This document shows, piece after piece, positions 25,527-34,498 of a stretch of DNA of 64,000 bases. The DNA is from an uncultured Collinsella sp. (GTDB taxonomy: Bacteria; Actinomycetota; Coriobacteriia; Coriobacteriales; Coriobacteriaceae): assembly GCA_900754445.1 (NCBI GenBank), contig CAAECW010000107.1, forward strand, positions 1 to 64,000, in the 5' to 3' direction. The notes beneath the pieces are model-generated. The model saw nothing but the letters and a program-made list of their open reading frames with translations, did not search any database and was not told where the DNA came from. Made by a program: the position numbers and the translations under genes. The first letter of the stretch is position 1, and every line of letters starts with the position of its first letter.

Positions 25527-25865
25527 ATGGCCAACAAGAAGAACAAGAAGAAGGCTCAGCAGCCGGCACCTGCCAACAAAGCTGCCGCCAACTCCAAGGT
25601 TGAGGCCAAGAAGGCCGTTGCCAAGAAGAACGAGAAGGCTGCGAAGTCCAAGAAGAACGAGAAGCCTGGTTTCTTCGCCCGCACCAAGAAGTATTTCGCT
25701 TCGGTCAAGTCCGAGATGAAGCGTGTCACGTGGCCCGATAAGAAGGAGCTCGTGAACTACTCGGTTGTCGTTTGCGCTTCTCTGATCGTCGTCGGCGTCG
25801 TCATCGCTCTGCTCGATGCTGGCTTTGGCGAGGCTCTTGCTCTGTTCTCTGGATTGAGGGGCTAA
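25527..25865 (+). CDS. secE: Preprotein translocase subunit SecE
   Basis: A 112-residue SecE. The conserved cytoplasmic amphipathic part VKSEMKRVTWPDKKEL (~60-75) precedes a single membrane helix (~78-100). SecE clamps SecY in the SecYEG channel. The N-terminal 50 residues are an Ala/Lys-rich low-complexity tail, longer than the minimal Firmicute protein. RBS GGAGG before ATG. nusG starts 3 bases after the stop. Confidence 0.95.
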   Translation: MANKKNKKKAQQPAPANKAAANSKVEAKKAVAKKNEKAAKSKKNEKPGFFARTKKYFASVKSEMKRVTWPDKKELVNYSVVVCASLIVVGVVIALLDAGFGEALALFSGLRG

Positions 25866-25868
25866 ACC

Positions 25869-26405
25869 ATGTCTAAGCGTTGGTACGTCGTTCACACTTA
25901 CTCTGGATACGAGAACCGCGTTAAGTCCGATCTCGAGCATCGCATCGAGACTATGGGCATGCAGGACCGTATCTTTGATATCGAGATTCCTATGGAGCGC
26001 GTCACCGAGATTAAAGAGGGTGGCAAGCGTGAGACCAAGGATTCCAAGATCTTCCCGGGTTATGTCCTGGTCCGCATGGAGATGGATGACGATGCTTGGA
26101 CGTGTGTTCGTAACACGCCTGGCGTCACCGGTTTCCTAGGCGGCAACGGCAAGCCCGCTCCGCTTTCCCGCGACGAGTACAACAAGATGACTCGTCGTCC
26201 CGGTAAGGGCGATTCGCCCAAGCGCACCTCGGTTGATATTGAGGTCGGCACGTCCGTCCGCGTCACCGATGGCCCGCTTACCGACTTTGATGGCAAGGTC
26301 TCCGAGGTTAACACCGAGGCTGGCAAGCTCAAGGTCACGCTGATGATCTTTGGCCGCGAGACGCCGGTCGAGCTCGACTTTAACCAGGTCGCTGTCATCG
26401 CTTAA
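25869..26405 (+). CDS. nusG: Transcription termination/antitermination protein NusG
   Basis: A 178-residue NusG with the N-terminal NGN domain starting [17 protein letters not shown], which binds the RNA polymerase clamp, and a C-terminal KOW domain ([18 protein letters not shown], ~130). It lacks the long acidic N-terminal extension found in many other actinobacteria. It is co-transcribed with secE. This family member is of added interest because the polymerase subunits of the window are unusual (see rpoC). Confidence 0.96.
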   Translation: MSKRWYVVHTYSGYENRVKSDLEHRIETMGMQDRIFDIEIPMERVTEIKEGGKRETKDSKIFPGYVLVRMEMDDDAWTCVRNTPGVTGFLGGNGKPAPLSRDEYNKMTRRPGKGDSPKRTSVDIEVGTSVRVTDGPLTDFDGKVSEVNTEAGKLKVTLMIFGRETPVELDFNQVAVIA

Positions 26406-26525
26406 GTTTTCGTCCGTTCGCGCGAGCGTGCTTCTTCTGTGACTGCTCATCTCAGGAGTGCTTCTAACACGTGCGTGCTTACGATATAGCAAGTACTTCA
26501 CACTCGTGATTCGAAAGGAATGACC

Positions 26526-26954
26526 ATGGCTGAGAAGAAGGTTGCCAACGTCATTAAGCTCCAGATTCCTGCTGGTGCAGCTAACCCCGCTCCTCCCGTC
26601 GGCCCCGCCCTGGGCGCTGCTGGCGTGAACATCATGCAGTTCTGCCAGGCCTTTAACGCCGAGACGCAGGACAAGAAGGGCGACATCATCCCCGTTGAGA
26701 TCTCTGTCTACGAGGATAAGTCCTTCTCCTTCATCACCAAGACCCCGCCGGCGGCTCACCTCATCAAGAAGGAGCTGAACCTCAAGTCTGGTTCCGCTAA
26801 GCCCCAGGCCGACAAGGTTGGTCAGCTCTCCCAGGAGCAGCTCACCAAGATCGCCGAGATCAAGATGCCGGACCTCAATGCCAACGACATTGACGCCGCC
26901 AAGAAGATCATCGCCGGTACCGCCCGTTCCATGGGCGTCACCATCGCTGAGTAG
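26526..26954 (+). CDS. rplK: 50S ribosomal protein L11
   Basis: A 142-residue protein of the GTPase-associated centre, binding 23S rRNA helices 43/44. [20 protein letters not shown] near the N-terminus carries the conserved proline pair targeted by thiopeptide antibiotics. The second ATG (26526) is used because AAAGGA is then 7 bases upstream and MAEKKV is the usual beginning. Paired with rplA downstream, but rplJ-rplL are 22 kb away. Confidence 0.96.
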   Translation: MAEKKVANVIKLQIPAGAANPAPPVGPALGAAGVNIMQFCQAFNAETQDKKGDIIPVEISVYEDKSFSFITKTPPAAHLIKKELNLKSGSAKPQADKVGQLSQEQLTKIAEIKMPDLNANDIDAAKKIIAGTARSMGVTIAE

Positions 26955-26972
26955 CGATTTCTTATGGTAACG

Positions 26973-26998
26973 ACGGGTGCTCCGACCGGGGCGCCCGT
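26973..26998 (+). other. Hairpin between rplK and rplA
   Basis: ACGGGTGCTCC (26973-26983) pairs with GGGGCGCCCGT (26988-26998). No T-run, so it may set the relative levels of the two messages or form part of an L1 control site; neither is demonstrated. Confidence 0.45.
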
Positions 26999-27071
26999 TA
27001 AATGTGTGCAATAGGGCACACGATACGATGTGGGAGGGCTCACGCCCGTTTAACCACAGGAGGTAATGCAC

Positions 27072-27779
27072 ATGGCTAAGCATGGTAAGAGCTATAACGC
27101 CGCTGCTGAGAAGATCGACCGCGCCACGCTCTACACCCCCCTTCAGGCTGCCAAGCTCATCAAGGAGCTCGACACCGCCAAGTTCGACGAGACCGTCGAG
27201 GCCCACTTCCGTCTGGGCATCGATACTCGTAAGGCTGACCAGAACATCCGTGGTTCCATCTCCCTGCCCCACGGCACCGGCAAGACCGTTCGTGTTGCCG
27301 TCTTCGCCGAGGGCGAGAAGGCCCGCGAGGCCGAGGCTGCCGGCGCCGACATCATCGGTTCCGACGAGCTCGTCGCCCAGATCCAGAAGGGCGAGATCAA
27401 CTTCGACGCCGCTATCGCTACGCCGAACATGATGGCCAAGGTTGGCCGCATCGGTAAGATCCTTGGTCCCCGTGGCCTTATGCCGAACCCTAAGCTCGGT
27501 ACCGTGACCATGGACGTCGCCAAGATGGTCTCCGAGCTCAAGGCCGGCCGCGTTGAGTATCGTGCCGACCGCTACGGCATCTGCCACGTGCCCCTGGGCA
27601 AGAAGTCCTTCTCTGAGCAGCAGCTCGTCGAGAACTACGCTGCCCTGTACACCGAGATCCTGCGCGTCAAGCCCTCTTCTGCTAAGGGCAAGTACGTCAA
27701 GTCCATCTCCGTGTCTTCCACCATGGGCCCTGGCGTCAAGGTCGATCCCGCTGTCCAGCGTGACTTCCTGGCTGAGTAA
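27072..27779 (+). CDS. rplA: 50S ribosomal protein L1
   Basis: A 235-residue protein of the L1 stalk, which moves deacylated tRNA out of the E site and often represses its own mRNA. The family signature [15 protein letters not shown] (~133-147) is exact. The ATG at 27072 has AGGAGGT seven bases upstream; an ATG two codons earlier is too close to that site. A strong terminator follows, ending the secE-nusG-rplK-rplA region. The usual continuation rplJ-rplL is absent here. Confidence 0.96.
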   Translation: MAKHGKSYNAAAEKIDRATLYTPLQAAKLIKELDTAKFDETVEAHFRLGIDTRKADQNIRGSISLPHGTGKTVRVAVFAEGEKAREAEAAGADIIGSDELVAQIQKGEINFDAAIATPNMMAKVGRIGKILGPRGLMPNPKLGTVTMDVAKMVSELKAGRVEYRADRYGICHVPLGKKSFSEQQLVENYAALYTEILRVKPSSAKGKYVKSISVSSTMGPGVKVDPAVQRDFLAE

Positions 27780-27815
27780 CTGCTAGTTACTGCCTGAGCA
27801 AAGCAAGCATTGCTA

Positions 27816-27856
27816 AAGAAACCCGGTTCCGCCTCGTGTGGGACCGGGTTTCTTGC
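27816..27856 (+). terminator. Rho-independent terminator of rplKA
   Basis: AAGAAACCCGGTTCC (27816-27830) pairs with GGGACCGGGTTTCTT (27840-27854). Confidence 0.88.
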
Positions 27857-27869
27857 TATCGCGTGCCAA

Positions 27870-27908
27870 AACCACCTCAAAGGGGACAGCGTCCCCTTTG
27901 AGGTGGTT
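27870..27908. repeat. Repeat family A: perfect 18-bp inverted repeat
   Basis: AACCACCTCAAAGGGGAC (27870-27887) and GTCCCCTTTGAGGTGGTT (27891-27908) are exact complements separated by AGC. Its end forms part of the TAA stop codon of the minus-strand phosphoesterase gene. Confidence 0.9.
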
Positions 27909-28617
27909 ACCAGGGTGTTCTGGCGGTAGAGGACTCAATGGCCTCGTGGCGCTTGAGCTCGCGGCGCATGGTTTGCGAGTTGAGCCAGGCTGCCTGCCAG
28001 CCACGGATGGGGTAGCGCGTCTGGTCGAGCTCAAACTGCGTATAGCCGCAGGCGTTGATGATCGTCGTTCCACACACATGCTGCCGCTCGCGCTGAAAAT
28101 CGTAACCGTAGCTTTGGTGTACATGCCCATGCACCATGTAGTCGGCTCCCCAGGACTCAAGCGCCGTGTTAAAGCACTCAAACCCTCGATGCGGTAGATC
28201 GTCCAGATCACCCATACCGGCGGCGGGCGCATGGGTAAGCAGAATGTCGCACCCGCCGACCATCCTAACCTTACGCGACAGCTTACGCATACGCTTGGAC
28301 ATCTCGCGTTCGGTGTACATGTTGGCGCCGTCGCGATAACGCATGGACCCGCCAAGGCCCGCAATGCGAATCCCTCGGTACGTGTACACGCTGTCTTCTA
28401 CGCAGATACATCCGCCCGGTGCATGACGTGCGTAGCGGTCATCGTGATTGCCGCGCACGTAGATGAGCGGTTTGTTGATGACCGTAACCAAAAACTCAAG
28501 ATAGTCCGGGTCCAGATCGCCGGCGGACAAAATCAGGTCGACGCCCTCAAAGCGTTCCTTGCGAAAGCACTCCCAAAGGCATCGTTCTTCGGTATCGGCT
28601 ATGGCAAGGATTTTCAT
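27907..28617 (-). CDS. Metallophosphoesterase (calcineurin-like)
   Basis: A 236-residue protein with the calcineurin-like phosphoesterase motif set: ADTEE at the position usually D-x-H, AGDLDPDYLE (~32), RGNHDDR (~55), THAP (~128) and GHVHQ (~164). The first motif ADTEER lacks the usual histidine after Asp, so metal site 1 may be altered. The start overlaps the stop of the BMP-domain gene by 4 bases (ATGA), a sign of tight coupling and joint function. Substrate unknown; relatives hydrolyse cyclic nucleotides or phosphoproteins. Confidence 0.8.
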   Translation of the reverse strand: MKILAIADTEERCLWECFRKERFEGVDLILSAGDLDPDYLEFLVTVINKPLIYVRGNHDDRYARHAPGGCICVEDSVYTYRGIRIAGLGGSMRYRDGANMYTEREMSKRMRKLSRKVRMVGGCDILLTHAPAAGMGDLDDLPHRGFECFNTALESWGADYMVHGHVHQSYGYDFQRERQHVCGTTIINACGYTQFELDQTRYPIRGWQAAWLNSQTMRRELKRHEAIESSTARTPW

Positions 28618-30530
28618 AGGGCAGGGACTTTCGGCTCATCGTCGAGCTGCGGAATGGTGCCTACCACGTTATCCGCCAGCCAATTCATCTCGACAATCTG
28701 CGTGCTCGGCAGCGGAGGGAAGCCTTCGATCTGTACCACGCCGTTCTGACTGTGGAGCTCGCCGCCAAAGGGGTTGATGGATCCCTCGACAATGCCGTTG
28801 CGGAGCAACTGCACGAGTTTGCGCGTCTGGTAGGGTAGGCCCGGAGCGTAACGGATGTCGATAACGCCGGAGCTCATGCCGTACCAGTAGTTGACGGCGC
28901 GCACTTGGTTGTCATCGCTGGTCTCGTCCCACGTGCCGTGCAGAAGGCTGCGAACGATGAGCTCGTAGTAACGGCCCCAGTTCCATACCGGCATGGCGAT
29001 GCCGGAAACCTTGCCATCGACCAGGCGGTGGAGTCCGTAGGCCGTAGGGTCTTCGAGCGACTTTGACATGTCAGCGCCGGTCATGACGCTCACGCCTTCG
29101 CGGCACATGGCCTCGGCAAGACCGCCGGCGGGCACATCGCCCCAGGTGAGGATAATTTGCGCGCGGGGGTCGAGCAGCGAGGCGCCGATGGCAAAGGCAT
29201 TGATCTCGCTGAGCGCGCCGGATGCGAAGACCGACGCGTGGTAGCCGATACGATGGTTGTCCGCCATGCTGGCGGCAAGGGCGCCCAGGAGGAACTTGGC
29301 CTCGTACATCTTGCCAAAGTACGAACGGACGCTTTGGTGGGGAAGGCCGATAGAGCAGTTAAGGAACCGAACCTGGGGATACTCAACGGCAGCTCTGAGC
29401 GTGTATTCCATCAGGCGGTGCGAGGTCGAGAAGATGACGTTGTCTCCATGTTTGACAGCCGTTTCCACGGCGGCGTAGAACACGTCCGGATCGTGACAGT
29501 CCTCGAACGCCTCGGTGCGCACGATACCGTCAAAGTGCTCATCGAGATACTGGCGTCCTTGGTCGTGCAGACTGTCCCAGCTCGACGCCGCACAGGGGAA
29601 CTCATGGATAAAGGCGATACACAGGGGGTTGGCCGCCGAATAGACAGTCTTGCCCATAAAGAAGTTGAGCACGCCGGAGGTGGACTTGGTGGGCGACTCC
29701 TCCTCATCGACGCTCGGCGCTTCGACAAGATCGACCTTGTCCTCGTCATTTTTGCCGGCAATGACCAGCTCGCGCCAAATCTTGCACAGGCGGTTTACGA
29801 CGATATCCGTCGGCGTATCCAGCAGGCGGTCCTGGTTGTACACATTGAGGTAAACGAGCATGGCGTCGGCAGGCGTAATGTCCAGGTGGTCGCCGCCTGC
29901 GCGAAGGTAGGCGCGCTTAAAGAGCAGGAAGGTGTGGCGCAGGTAGTCGACCTTTTTCTGCGGCCATTTTTCGATAAGGTTCTGACCGAGCATCTTGGCG
30001 AGCGTCTCGTAGCTTCCCTCACGCGAGAACTCGATCTCGTATAGGGGGCAGACACGCCAAAACGCGCAGAATTCACCGTACAGGCGGCTTTCGACGGAAT
30101 CCCATGTGCCGGGGTAGAGACGGGTGACCCTGGCCGAAACCGTTGGAGCGTCCAGGAATTTGAGGACACTGACGCGTTTGTTGCCTTCCTGGACATAGAA
30201 CCGATGCATGAACTCGGTGACGATGATGGGGTCGCGATAGCCCTCGGTTACCTGGATGTCGTAGAGGTTGGACCACTTGCGGGCGAACTCGGTGTTAAAC
30301 GGCAGCAGAGGCATAAAGTTGCATGAAAAGGCGGACTGACGGCCTTTGGTGACCGTGCCGACGACCATTTCGAGCGGAATATCCCGCAGGCCGACGCTCA
30401 CTCGCTGACCTAAGGGGAGCTGAGCAACCAAGCTATCGAGGTCCGTAAGGTATGGATGCTCGCTTTGGCTGATGGCGCGACGGCGTCCCTGCTCGCCGCG
30501 CTTGCGTGCTTGACGATAGGCCTCTTCCAT
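28614..30530 (-). CDS. BMP/PnrA-like ligand-binding protein with ParB-like N-terminal region, no signal peptide
   Basis: A 638-residue protein. Residues ~40-130 look like a ParB/sulfiredoxin-type domain (IPLEMVVGTV... and FYVQEGNKRVSVLKFL, ~111-126, resembling the family's G-N-x-R box). About 300-600 resembles the BMP/PnrA nucleoside-binding lipoproteins (substrate-binding fold), with LCIAFIHEFP as first strand. There is no signal peptide or lipobox, so it should be cytosolic, unlike normal BMP proteins. RBS GGGAG before ATG. It is coupled to the downstream phosphoesterase. I infer a ligand-sensing role; the real function is unknown. Confidence 0.6.
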   Translation of the reverse strand: MEEAYRQARKRGEQGRRRAISQSEHPYLTDLDSLVAQLPLGQRVSVGLRDIPLEMVVGTVTKGRQSAFSCNFMPLLPFNTEFARKWSNLYDIQVTEGYRDPIIVTEFMHRFYVQEGNKRVSVLKFLDAPTVSARVTRLYPGTWDSVESRLYGEFCAFWRVCPLYEIEFSREGSYETLAKMLGQNLIEKWPQKKVDYLRHTFLLFKRAYLRAGGDHLDITPADAMLVYLNVYNQDRLLDTPTDIVVNRLCKIWRELVIAGKNDEDKVDLVEAPSVDEEESPTKSTSGVLNFFMGKTVYSAANPLCIAFIHEFPCAASSWDSLHDQGRQYLDEHFDGIVRTEAFEDCHDPDVFYAAVETAVKHGDNVIFSTSHRLMEYTLRAAVEYPQVRFLNCSIGLPHQSVRSYFGKMYEAKFLLGALAASMADNHRIGYHASVFASGALSEINAFAIGASLLDPRAQIILTWGDVPAGGLAEAMCREGVSVMTGADMSKSLEDPTAYGLHRLVDGKVSGIAMPVWNWGRYYELIVRSLLHGTWDETSDDNQVRAVNYWYGMSSGVIDIRYAPGLPYQTRKLVQLLRNGIVEGSINPFGGELHSQNGVVQIEGFPPLPSTQIVEMNWLADNVVGTIPQLDDEPKVPAL

Positions 30531-30585
30531 GGTGTCTACTCCCTTAGTCGTTTAAACAACGATATGAACCATGGTACCACGAATG

Positions 30586-30625
30586 AAAACCACTACAAAG
30601 ATGCCTGTCCCCTTTGCGGTGGTTT
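30586..30625. repeat. Repeat family A hairpin between mscS and the BMP gene
   Basis: AAAACCACTACAAAG (30586-30600) pairs with CTTTGCGGTGGTTT (30612-30625) around a loop with CCTGTCCC. The right arm overlaps the TAA stop of the minus-strand MscS gene. Confidence 0.85.
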
Positions 30626-31391
30626 AGGCGATGATGGGGGCGATGGCGCGGATGCAGGCGTCGGCTGCCGTGAAAGTAGTGCTGTCGTCGCTGACGATAA
30701 AGATGATCTTTCCTTTGATGCCAAAGTCGCCGATTTCGCTAAAGAGTACGTAGGGCTCCTTGTCAAAGCCCGAGATGGGCGAGACGGCCGTTTTGGTTGC
30801 GCTCGTGAGCTCGTCTGCCAGCACGTCAAGGGAAGCCCACTTAGACGTGTCCTTTACGGCAACAGGCACAGCCACACGCCCAAAGGGCATGAGGTGCACG
30901 AGCGTGTTCTTGGAAATGTTGGAGTTGGGGACGATGATGGTCTGTCCACAGGCATCCTCAATCGTTGTATGGCGCCAAGTGATGTCTTGGACCACGCCGG
31001 ATACGCCGCCGACCTCGATATTGTCGCCGGGTTTGATGATGCCCATAAAGGTCACTTGCATGCCGCCGATAAGGTTTGACAGCGTGTCCTGAAAGCCGAG
31101 CGAGATAGCGATGCCGCCGACGCCAAGAGCGGCGACGAGCGCGTTTGCGTTAATGCCAAAGCAGTTGTCGAGGATAAAGCTGCCGCCGATCATCCAGATG
31201 ACGGCGCGCGCGATGTTGATGAAGATACTCGATGCCGGAAGCGGGTTATCGTCTCGGTTAAGCAGATGGTTCAGGGTCTTGGATACGACCTTGGCGGCGA
31301 CGGCGGTGCCTATCGCCAAGATGACGGCCCAGATGATGTTGTGGACCCACCGTTGCTCAAAGAAATGAAGAATCGGCTCAAACAATTCCAT
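30624..31391 (-). CDS. MscS-family mechanosensitive ion channel
   Basis: A 255-residue small-conductance mechanosensitive channel that opens on membrane tension to release solutes. Three hydrophobic segments occur (~15-40, 55-80, 85-105). The third carries the Ala/Gly-rich pore helix ALVAALGVGGIAISLGFQD, and the beta domain follows with FMGIIKPGDNIEVGG and VPNSNISKNTL. ATG at 31391 is used (AGGAGG 10 bases upstream); upstream in-frame starts lie before that site. Length fits the minimal MscS core. Confidence 0.92.
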   Translation of the reverse strand: MELFEPILHFFEQRWVHNIIWAVILAIGTAVAAKVVSKTLNHLLNRDDNPLPASSIFINIARAVIWMIGGSFILDNCFGINANALVAALGVGGIAISLGFQDTLSNLIGGMQVTFMGIIKPGDNIEVGGVSGVVQDITWRHTTIEDACGQTIIVPNSNISKNTLVHLMPFGRVAVPVAVKDTSKWASLDVLADELTSATKTAVSPISGFDKEPYVLFSEIGDFGIKGKIIFIVSDDSTTFTAADACIRAIAPIIA

Positions 31392-31435
31392 GTAGGGAAA
31401 ACCTCCTAATGATCGTCCAACCATGATACCCACCA

Positions 31436-31469
31436 AGAAGCCCGTCCGATCACATTCGGACGGGCTTCT
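31436..31469. terminator. Perfect 14-bp inverted repeat between two minus-strand genes
   Basis: AGAAGCCCGTCCGA (31436-31449) and TCGGACGGGCTTCT (31456-31469). It probably terminates the 5'-nucleotidase message on the minus strand, although the T-run is short. Confidence 0.6.
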
Positions 31470-31520
31470 GTGCTCGATATAAGGTTTACGCGGCGGGGCT
31501 GTAAGGCCCGGCGGTGTAGC

Positions 31521-33545
31521 TTAGCGTCGACGCTTCCAGATAATGCCGAGCATGATGACGATGATGCCGCCGATAAGGCACGCGCCAACTACTGCCAGCG
31601 TGCGGTCTCCCGTTGCGGCGAGCTTACCGGTCGTCTTCTTGGTGATGACCTTCGTGGTCGTCGTGTCCGTCTTAGGCGAGGGCTTAGGCGTCGGGGCCGG
31701 TGTGGGCGTGGGGTCCACGGCAGCGGAGCCAAAGCTGATGGTGCCCGCGAGCGAGGTCATCTTGCTCTCCCAGCTGTCCTGCCCGATCAGCGCCCTTAGC
31801 GCTGACTCGCAGGTACCCCACTCGGTGCGCTTGGTGGCGTTTGCGAAAGTGGGAAAGTCAGTCGTGTTGGTGATGATGTAGTTGTTGATGGCGACGGTAT
31901 AGGTCTTGGTGGGATCGAGCGTGCTGTCGTCTTTGGTGAGTGTGGCACTCACGATGCGCTTGCCTTCGGGCTGCGTCCAATCAATCGTCACGTTGATGCC
32001 GCCAAAGGAGAGGACGCTGCCAGAGTCATCGCGCCACTTGTACTCGTCTTGCGCCTCCTGCTCGGTGTGACCGGCCGCCACGTAGGCTTGCTGAAGCTCG
32101 TAGCTGTCGTTGCAATCGTCGCTGATTTGTAGCGAGTGCTCGAGCGCTGCGAGGAAGTCCGCGCCGGTCATGGTCCAGGTCTCCACGGTGTTGCCGTAGG
32201 GCGAGATGGCGATGACGTTGCCGGCGGTCACGTTGCCCGCCGCGATGCCGCCGCGGATGCCGCCAGCGTTTTCGATAGCGAAGTCCGCGCCCGTCAGGGC
32301 AAGATAGGAGCCGCAAATCACGTGGCCGATGGTCTGGGCCTTGGTGGTGTCGCCCTCCTTGCTGGGGCGGAAATCGGTGGTGCGCACCATTTCCCAACCA
32401 TGCGTGCCTGCGGCGTCCTCGCCGTAGAAATAGTTGGTGGTGGATGTGCCGAGCACCTTGTTCGATTCGTTTTCAAAGTCCTCGTCGAGCGGCTTGATCT
32501 TGTTGCGGACGGCTTCAAGGCGGCTTTGGTAGTCGGAGCCCTTGTCGGGGTCTGTCAAAAGGTCGTTGACGTTCTTGGCGGTGTAGAGCTTCTCGTCGCT
32601 GCCGTCTGCAGGGACCGTGACCGTGTCATCGTCGGTCGTCTCGGTGCCATTCGTGTCGTATTTGTACGGAATGGAAAGCAGCCCCACCTCGGCAAAGGCG
32701 CTGCCTGCCTCGACAACGTGGATCGTCTTGCCGTCGGCTCCCGTCACCTTCTCGTTAAGGTTGATGTGCTCGTGGCCTGCGATAAGGGCATCGACGCCAC
32801 GGAGCCGCGTGGCAAAGGTCTTTGCGTCGAGCGTGTGCGCGATACACACAACAACATCGCAGCCCTCCTTGCGCAGCTGCTCTGCCTCGGCATTGATGGC
32901 GTTCGCGGCACTCGAAAAGCTGGTGCCCGCGACCAGGTCCGCGCGCAGCGAGGAACCTAGCGACTCATCCATGGCTCCGACGACGCCGACCTTGATTTTG
33001 TAGTCGAATGTGGAGTGATCCTCGCTATCCTCCCAGGTGCGATCGAGCGTCTTCGTGATGCTCGAGCTCCATACGCCGTTCGAGGACGTTGCATTCGCGC
33101 AGAGCATGGCGAAGGGCGTGCCGGTGGTGCTGTAGCCGGTCATGGTGCGGAGTTTGTCCGCGCCGTAGCTCCAGTCGTGGTTGCCTGGCGTGGTTGCGTC
33201 GTAGCCGTCGGCGTAGAAGGTGTCCATGAGCTCGGCGATGCTCTTGCCCTCGCTCATGGTGGCGAAGGACTGTCCGTGGAAGGTGTCGCCCGCATCGAGT
33301 AAAAGATCGGGGGCGCTGCTTTGGGCGCTATAGAAAACCGCCAGTCCGTCAAAGCCCACAGTGCCGGTGCCCTTGCTTGCGTTGTAGCTGTACTTGTAGC
33401 TGCCGTGGATATCGTTGGTGTGCATGACGGCCACGGAGCCGTCAATAGCGGCGGGCAGGTTTCCCGCGAAAGCGAGGCTTGGGATGCCTGCGAGCGCGCC
33501 GGCAAACAACGCGGCGGCCAACGCAAAGCGGGGGAGTCTTTTCAT
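31521..33545 (-). CDS. Cell-wall-anchored 5'-nucleotidase / UDP-sugar hydrolase family protein
   Basis: A 674-residue exported enzyme. Signal peptide 1-27 (basic start, hydrophobic core, ending ALAFA-like). The calcineurin-like metallophosphatase domain follows with MHTNDIHGS (~41), DAGDTFHG, PGNHDWSYG (~118) and AGHEHIN, then the 5'-nucleotidase C-terminal domain (~390-590) with GGIRGGI and SPYGNTVE. A Thr/Pro/Lys linker leads to LAATG (642-646), a hydrophobic helix and RRR: a sorting signal of the LAXTG type used by class E sortases. It likely releases nucleosides from extracellular nucleotides; a nucleoside-binding-like protein (BMP) is encoded nearby. Confidence 0.9.
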   Translation of the reverse strand: MKRLPRFALAAALFAGALAGIPSLAFAGNLPAAIDGSVAVMHTNDIHGSYKYSYNASKGTGTVGFDGLAVFYSAQSSAPDLLLDAGDTFHGQSFATMSEGKSIAELMDTFYADGYDATTPGNHDWSYGADKLRTMTGYSTTGTPFAMLCANATSSNGVWSSSITKTLDRTWEDSEDHSTFDYKIKVGVVGAMDESLGSSLRADLVAGTSFSSAANAINAEAEQLRKEGCDVVVCIAHTLDAKTFATRLRGVDALIAGHEHINLNEKVTGADGKTIHVVEAGSAFAEVGLLSIPYKYDTNGTETTDDDTVTVPADGSDEKLYTAKNVNDLLTDPDKGSDYQSRLEAVRNKIKPLDEDFENESNKVLGTSTTNYFYGEDAAGTHGWEMVRTTDFRPSKEGDTTKAQTIGHVICGSYLALTGADFAIENAGGIRGGIAAGNVTAGNVIAISPYGNTVETWTMTGADFLAALEHSLQISDDCNDSYELQQAYVAAGHTEQEAQDEYKWRDDSGSVLSFGGINVTIDWTQPEGKRIVSATLTKDDSTLDPTKTYTVAINNYIITNTTDFPTFANATKRTEWGTCESALRALIGQDSWESKMTSLAGTISFGSAAVDPTPTPAPTPKPSPKTDTTTTKVITKKTTGKLAATGDRTLAVVGACLIGGIIVIMLGIIWKRRR

Positions 33546-33609
33546 GGCAGTTTCCTTAGTCCTTAGCCAGAATGTCTGGTTGAATATCGGATTATCGACA
33601 TAATATGCG

Positions 33610-33649
33610 AAAACCGCCGCAAGGGCCTCTGTCCCTTTGCGGCGGTTTT
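33610..33649. repeat. Repeat family A hairpin
   Basis: AAAACCGCCGCAAGGG (33610-33625) pairs with CCCTTTGCGGCGGTTTT (33633-33649). On the minus strand it ends in TTTT, so it may terminate the ABC operon. Confidence 0.88.
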
Positions 33650-33664
33650 GGCGTTTGCGCAGAT

Positions 33665-33705
33665 AAAACCTACCAAAATAAACCTGTCCCTTTTTGGCAG
33701 GTTTT
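33665..33705. repeat. Repeat family A hairpin overlapping the ABC gene stop
   Basis: AAAACCTACCAAAA (33665-33678) pairs with TTTTTGGCAGGTTTT (33691-33705); loop TAAACCTGTCCC. The right arm overlaps the TAA of the minus-strand ABC ATPase. The copy at 60421 shares over 30 bases with it. Confidence 0.88.
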
Positions 33706-34498
33706 AGCTTAGCAGCATGCGGTCGTTGGCGAGCTCGCCGCCCGAGACCTCCTCGAACTTCTGCAGCAGGTCGGCCACGGTGAGCGACTTCTTCTCGTCG
33801 CCGGCCACGTCGTAGATCACATGGCCCTCGTGCATCATGATCAGACGGTTGCCCAGACGGATGGCGTCGTTCATGTTGTGCGTGACCATGAGCGTGGTCA
33901 GGTGGTTCTCGTCGACGATCTCCTCGGTCAGGTTGAGCACCTTAGAGGCCGTCTTGGGGTCGAGGGCCGCAGTGTGCTCGTCGAGCAGCAGCAGGCGCGG
34001 CCTGGTGAGCGTGGCCATCAGCAGGGTGAGTGCCTGGCGCTGGCCACCCGAGAGCAGGCCGACCTTGGCGTTGAGACGCGTGTCCAGACCAAGGTCCAGG
34101 CGCTTGAGCAGCTCAACGTACTCATCTTTCTCGGCCTTGGTGACGCCCCACGAAAGGCCGCGACGCTGGCCGCGACGCTTGGCGAGGGCCAGGTTCTCGG
34201 CAATCTGCATGTCGGCTGCGGTGCCGCGCATGGGGTCCTGGAACACGCGGCCCAGGTACTTGGCGCGCTGCGACTCGCTCAGGCGCGAGATGTCGGTGCC
34301 GTCGAGCTCAATAACGCCCGAATCGAGCGGGTACACGCCGGCGATCATGTTGAGCAGCGTGGACTTGCCGGCGCCGTTGCCGCCGATCACGGTTACAAAG
34401 TCGCCGTCATTCAGGGTGAGGTCGACGCCGGTGAGCGCGCGCTTCTCGGTGACGCTGCCCTTGTTAAAGGTCTTCTTGACGTGCGAGAGCTTAAGCAT
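33704..34498 (-). CDS. ABC transporter ATP-binding protein (TrpZ-like)
   Basis: A 264-residue ATPase. Walker A GGNGAGKST (~39), signature LLSGGQRQAL (~146), Walker B LLLLDEHTAAL (~165) and the switch His in VTHNM (~203) are intact. Its start overlaps the permease stop by 8 bases. Together with the permease and the lipoprotein upstream it forms an importer of the TrpXYZ (ABC_sub_bind) type, which in Gram-positives carries tryptophan or tyrosine. The start at 34498 is the one with the best-placed purine-rich site (GGGGGATGAGG). Confidence 0.9.
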   Translation of the reverse strand: MLKLSHVKKTFNKGSVTEKRALTGVDLTLNDGDFVTVIGGNGAGKSTLLNMIAGVYPLDSGVIELDGTDISRLSESQRAKYLGRVFQDPMRGTAADMQIAENLALAKRRGQRRGLSWGVTKAEKDEYVELLKRLDLGLDTRLNAKVGLLSGGQRQALTLLMATLTRPRLLLLDEHTAALDPKTASKVLNLTEEIVDENHLTTLMVTHNMNDAIRLGNRLIMMHEGHVIYDVAGDEKKSLTVADLLQKFEEVSGGELANDRMLLS

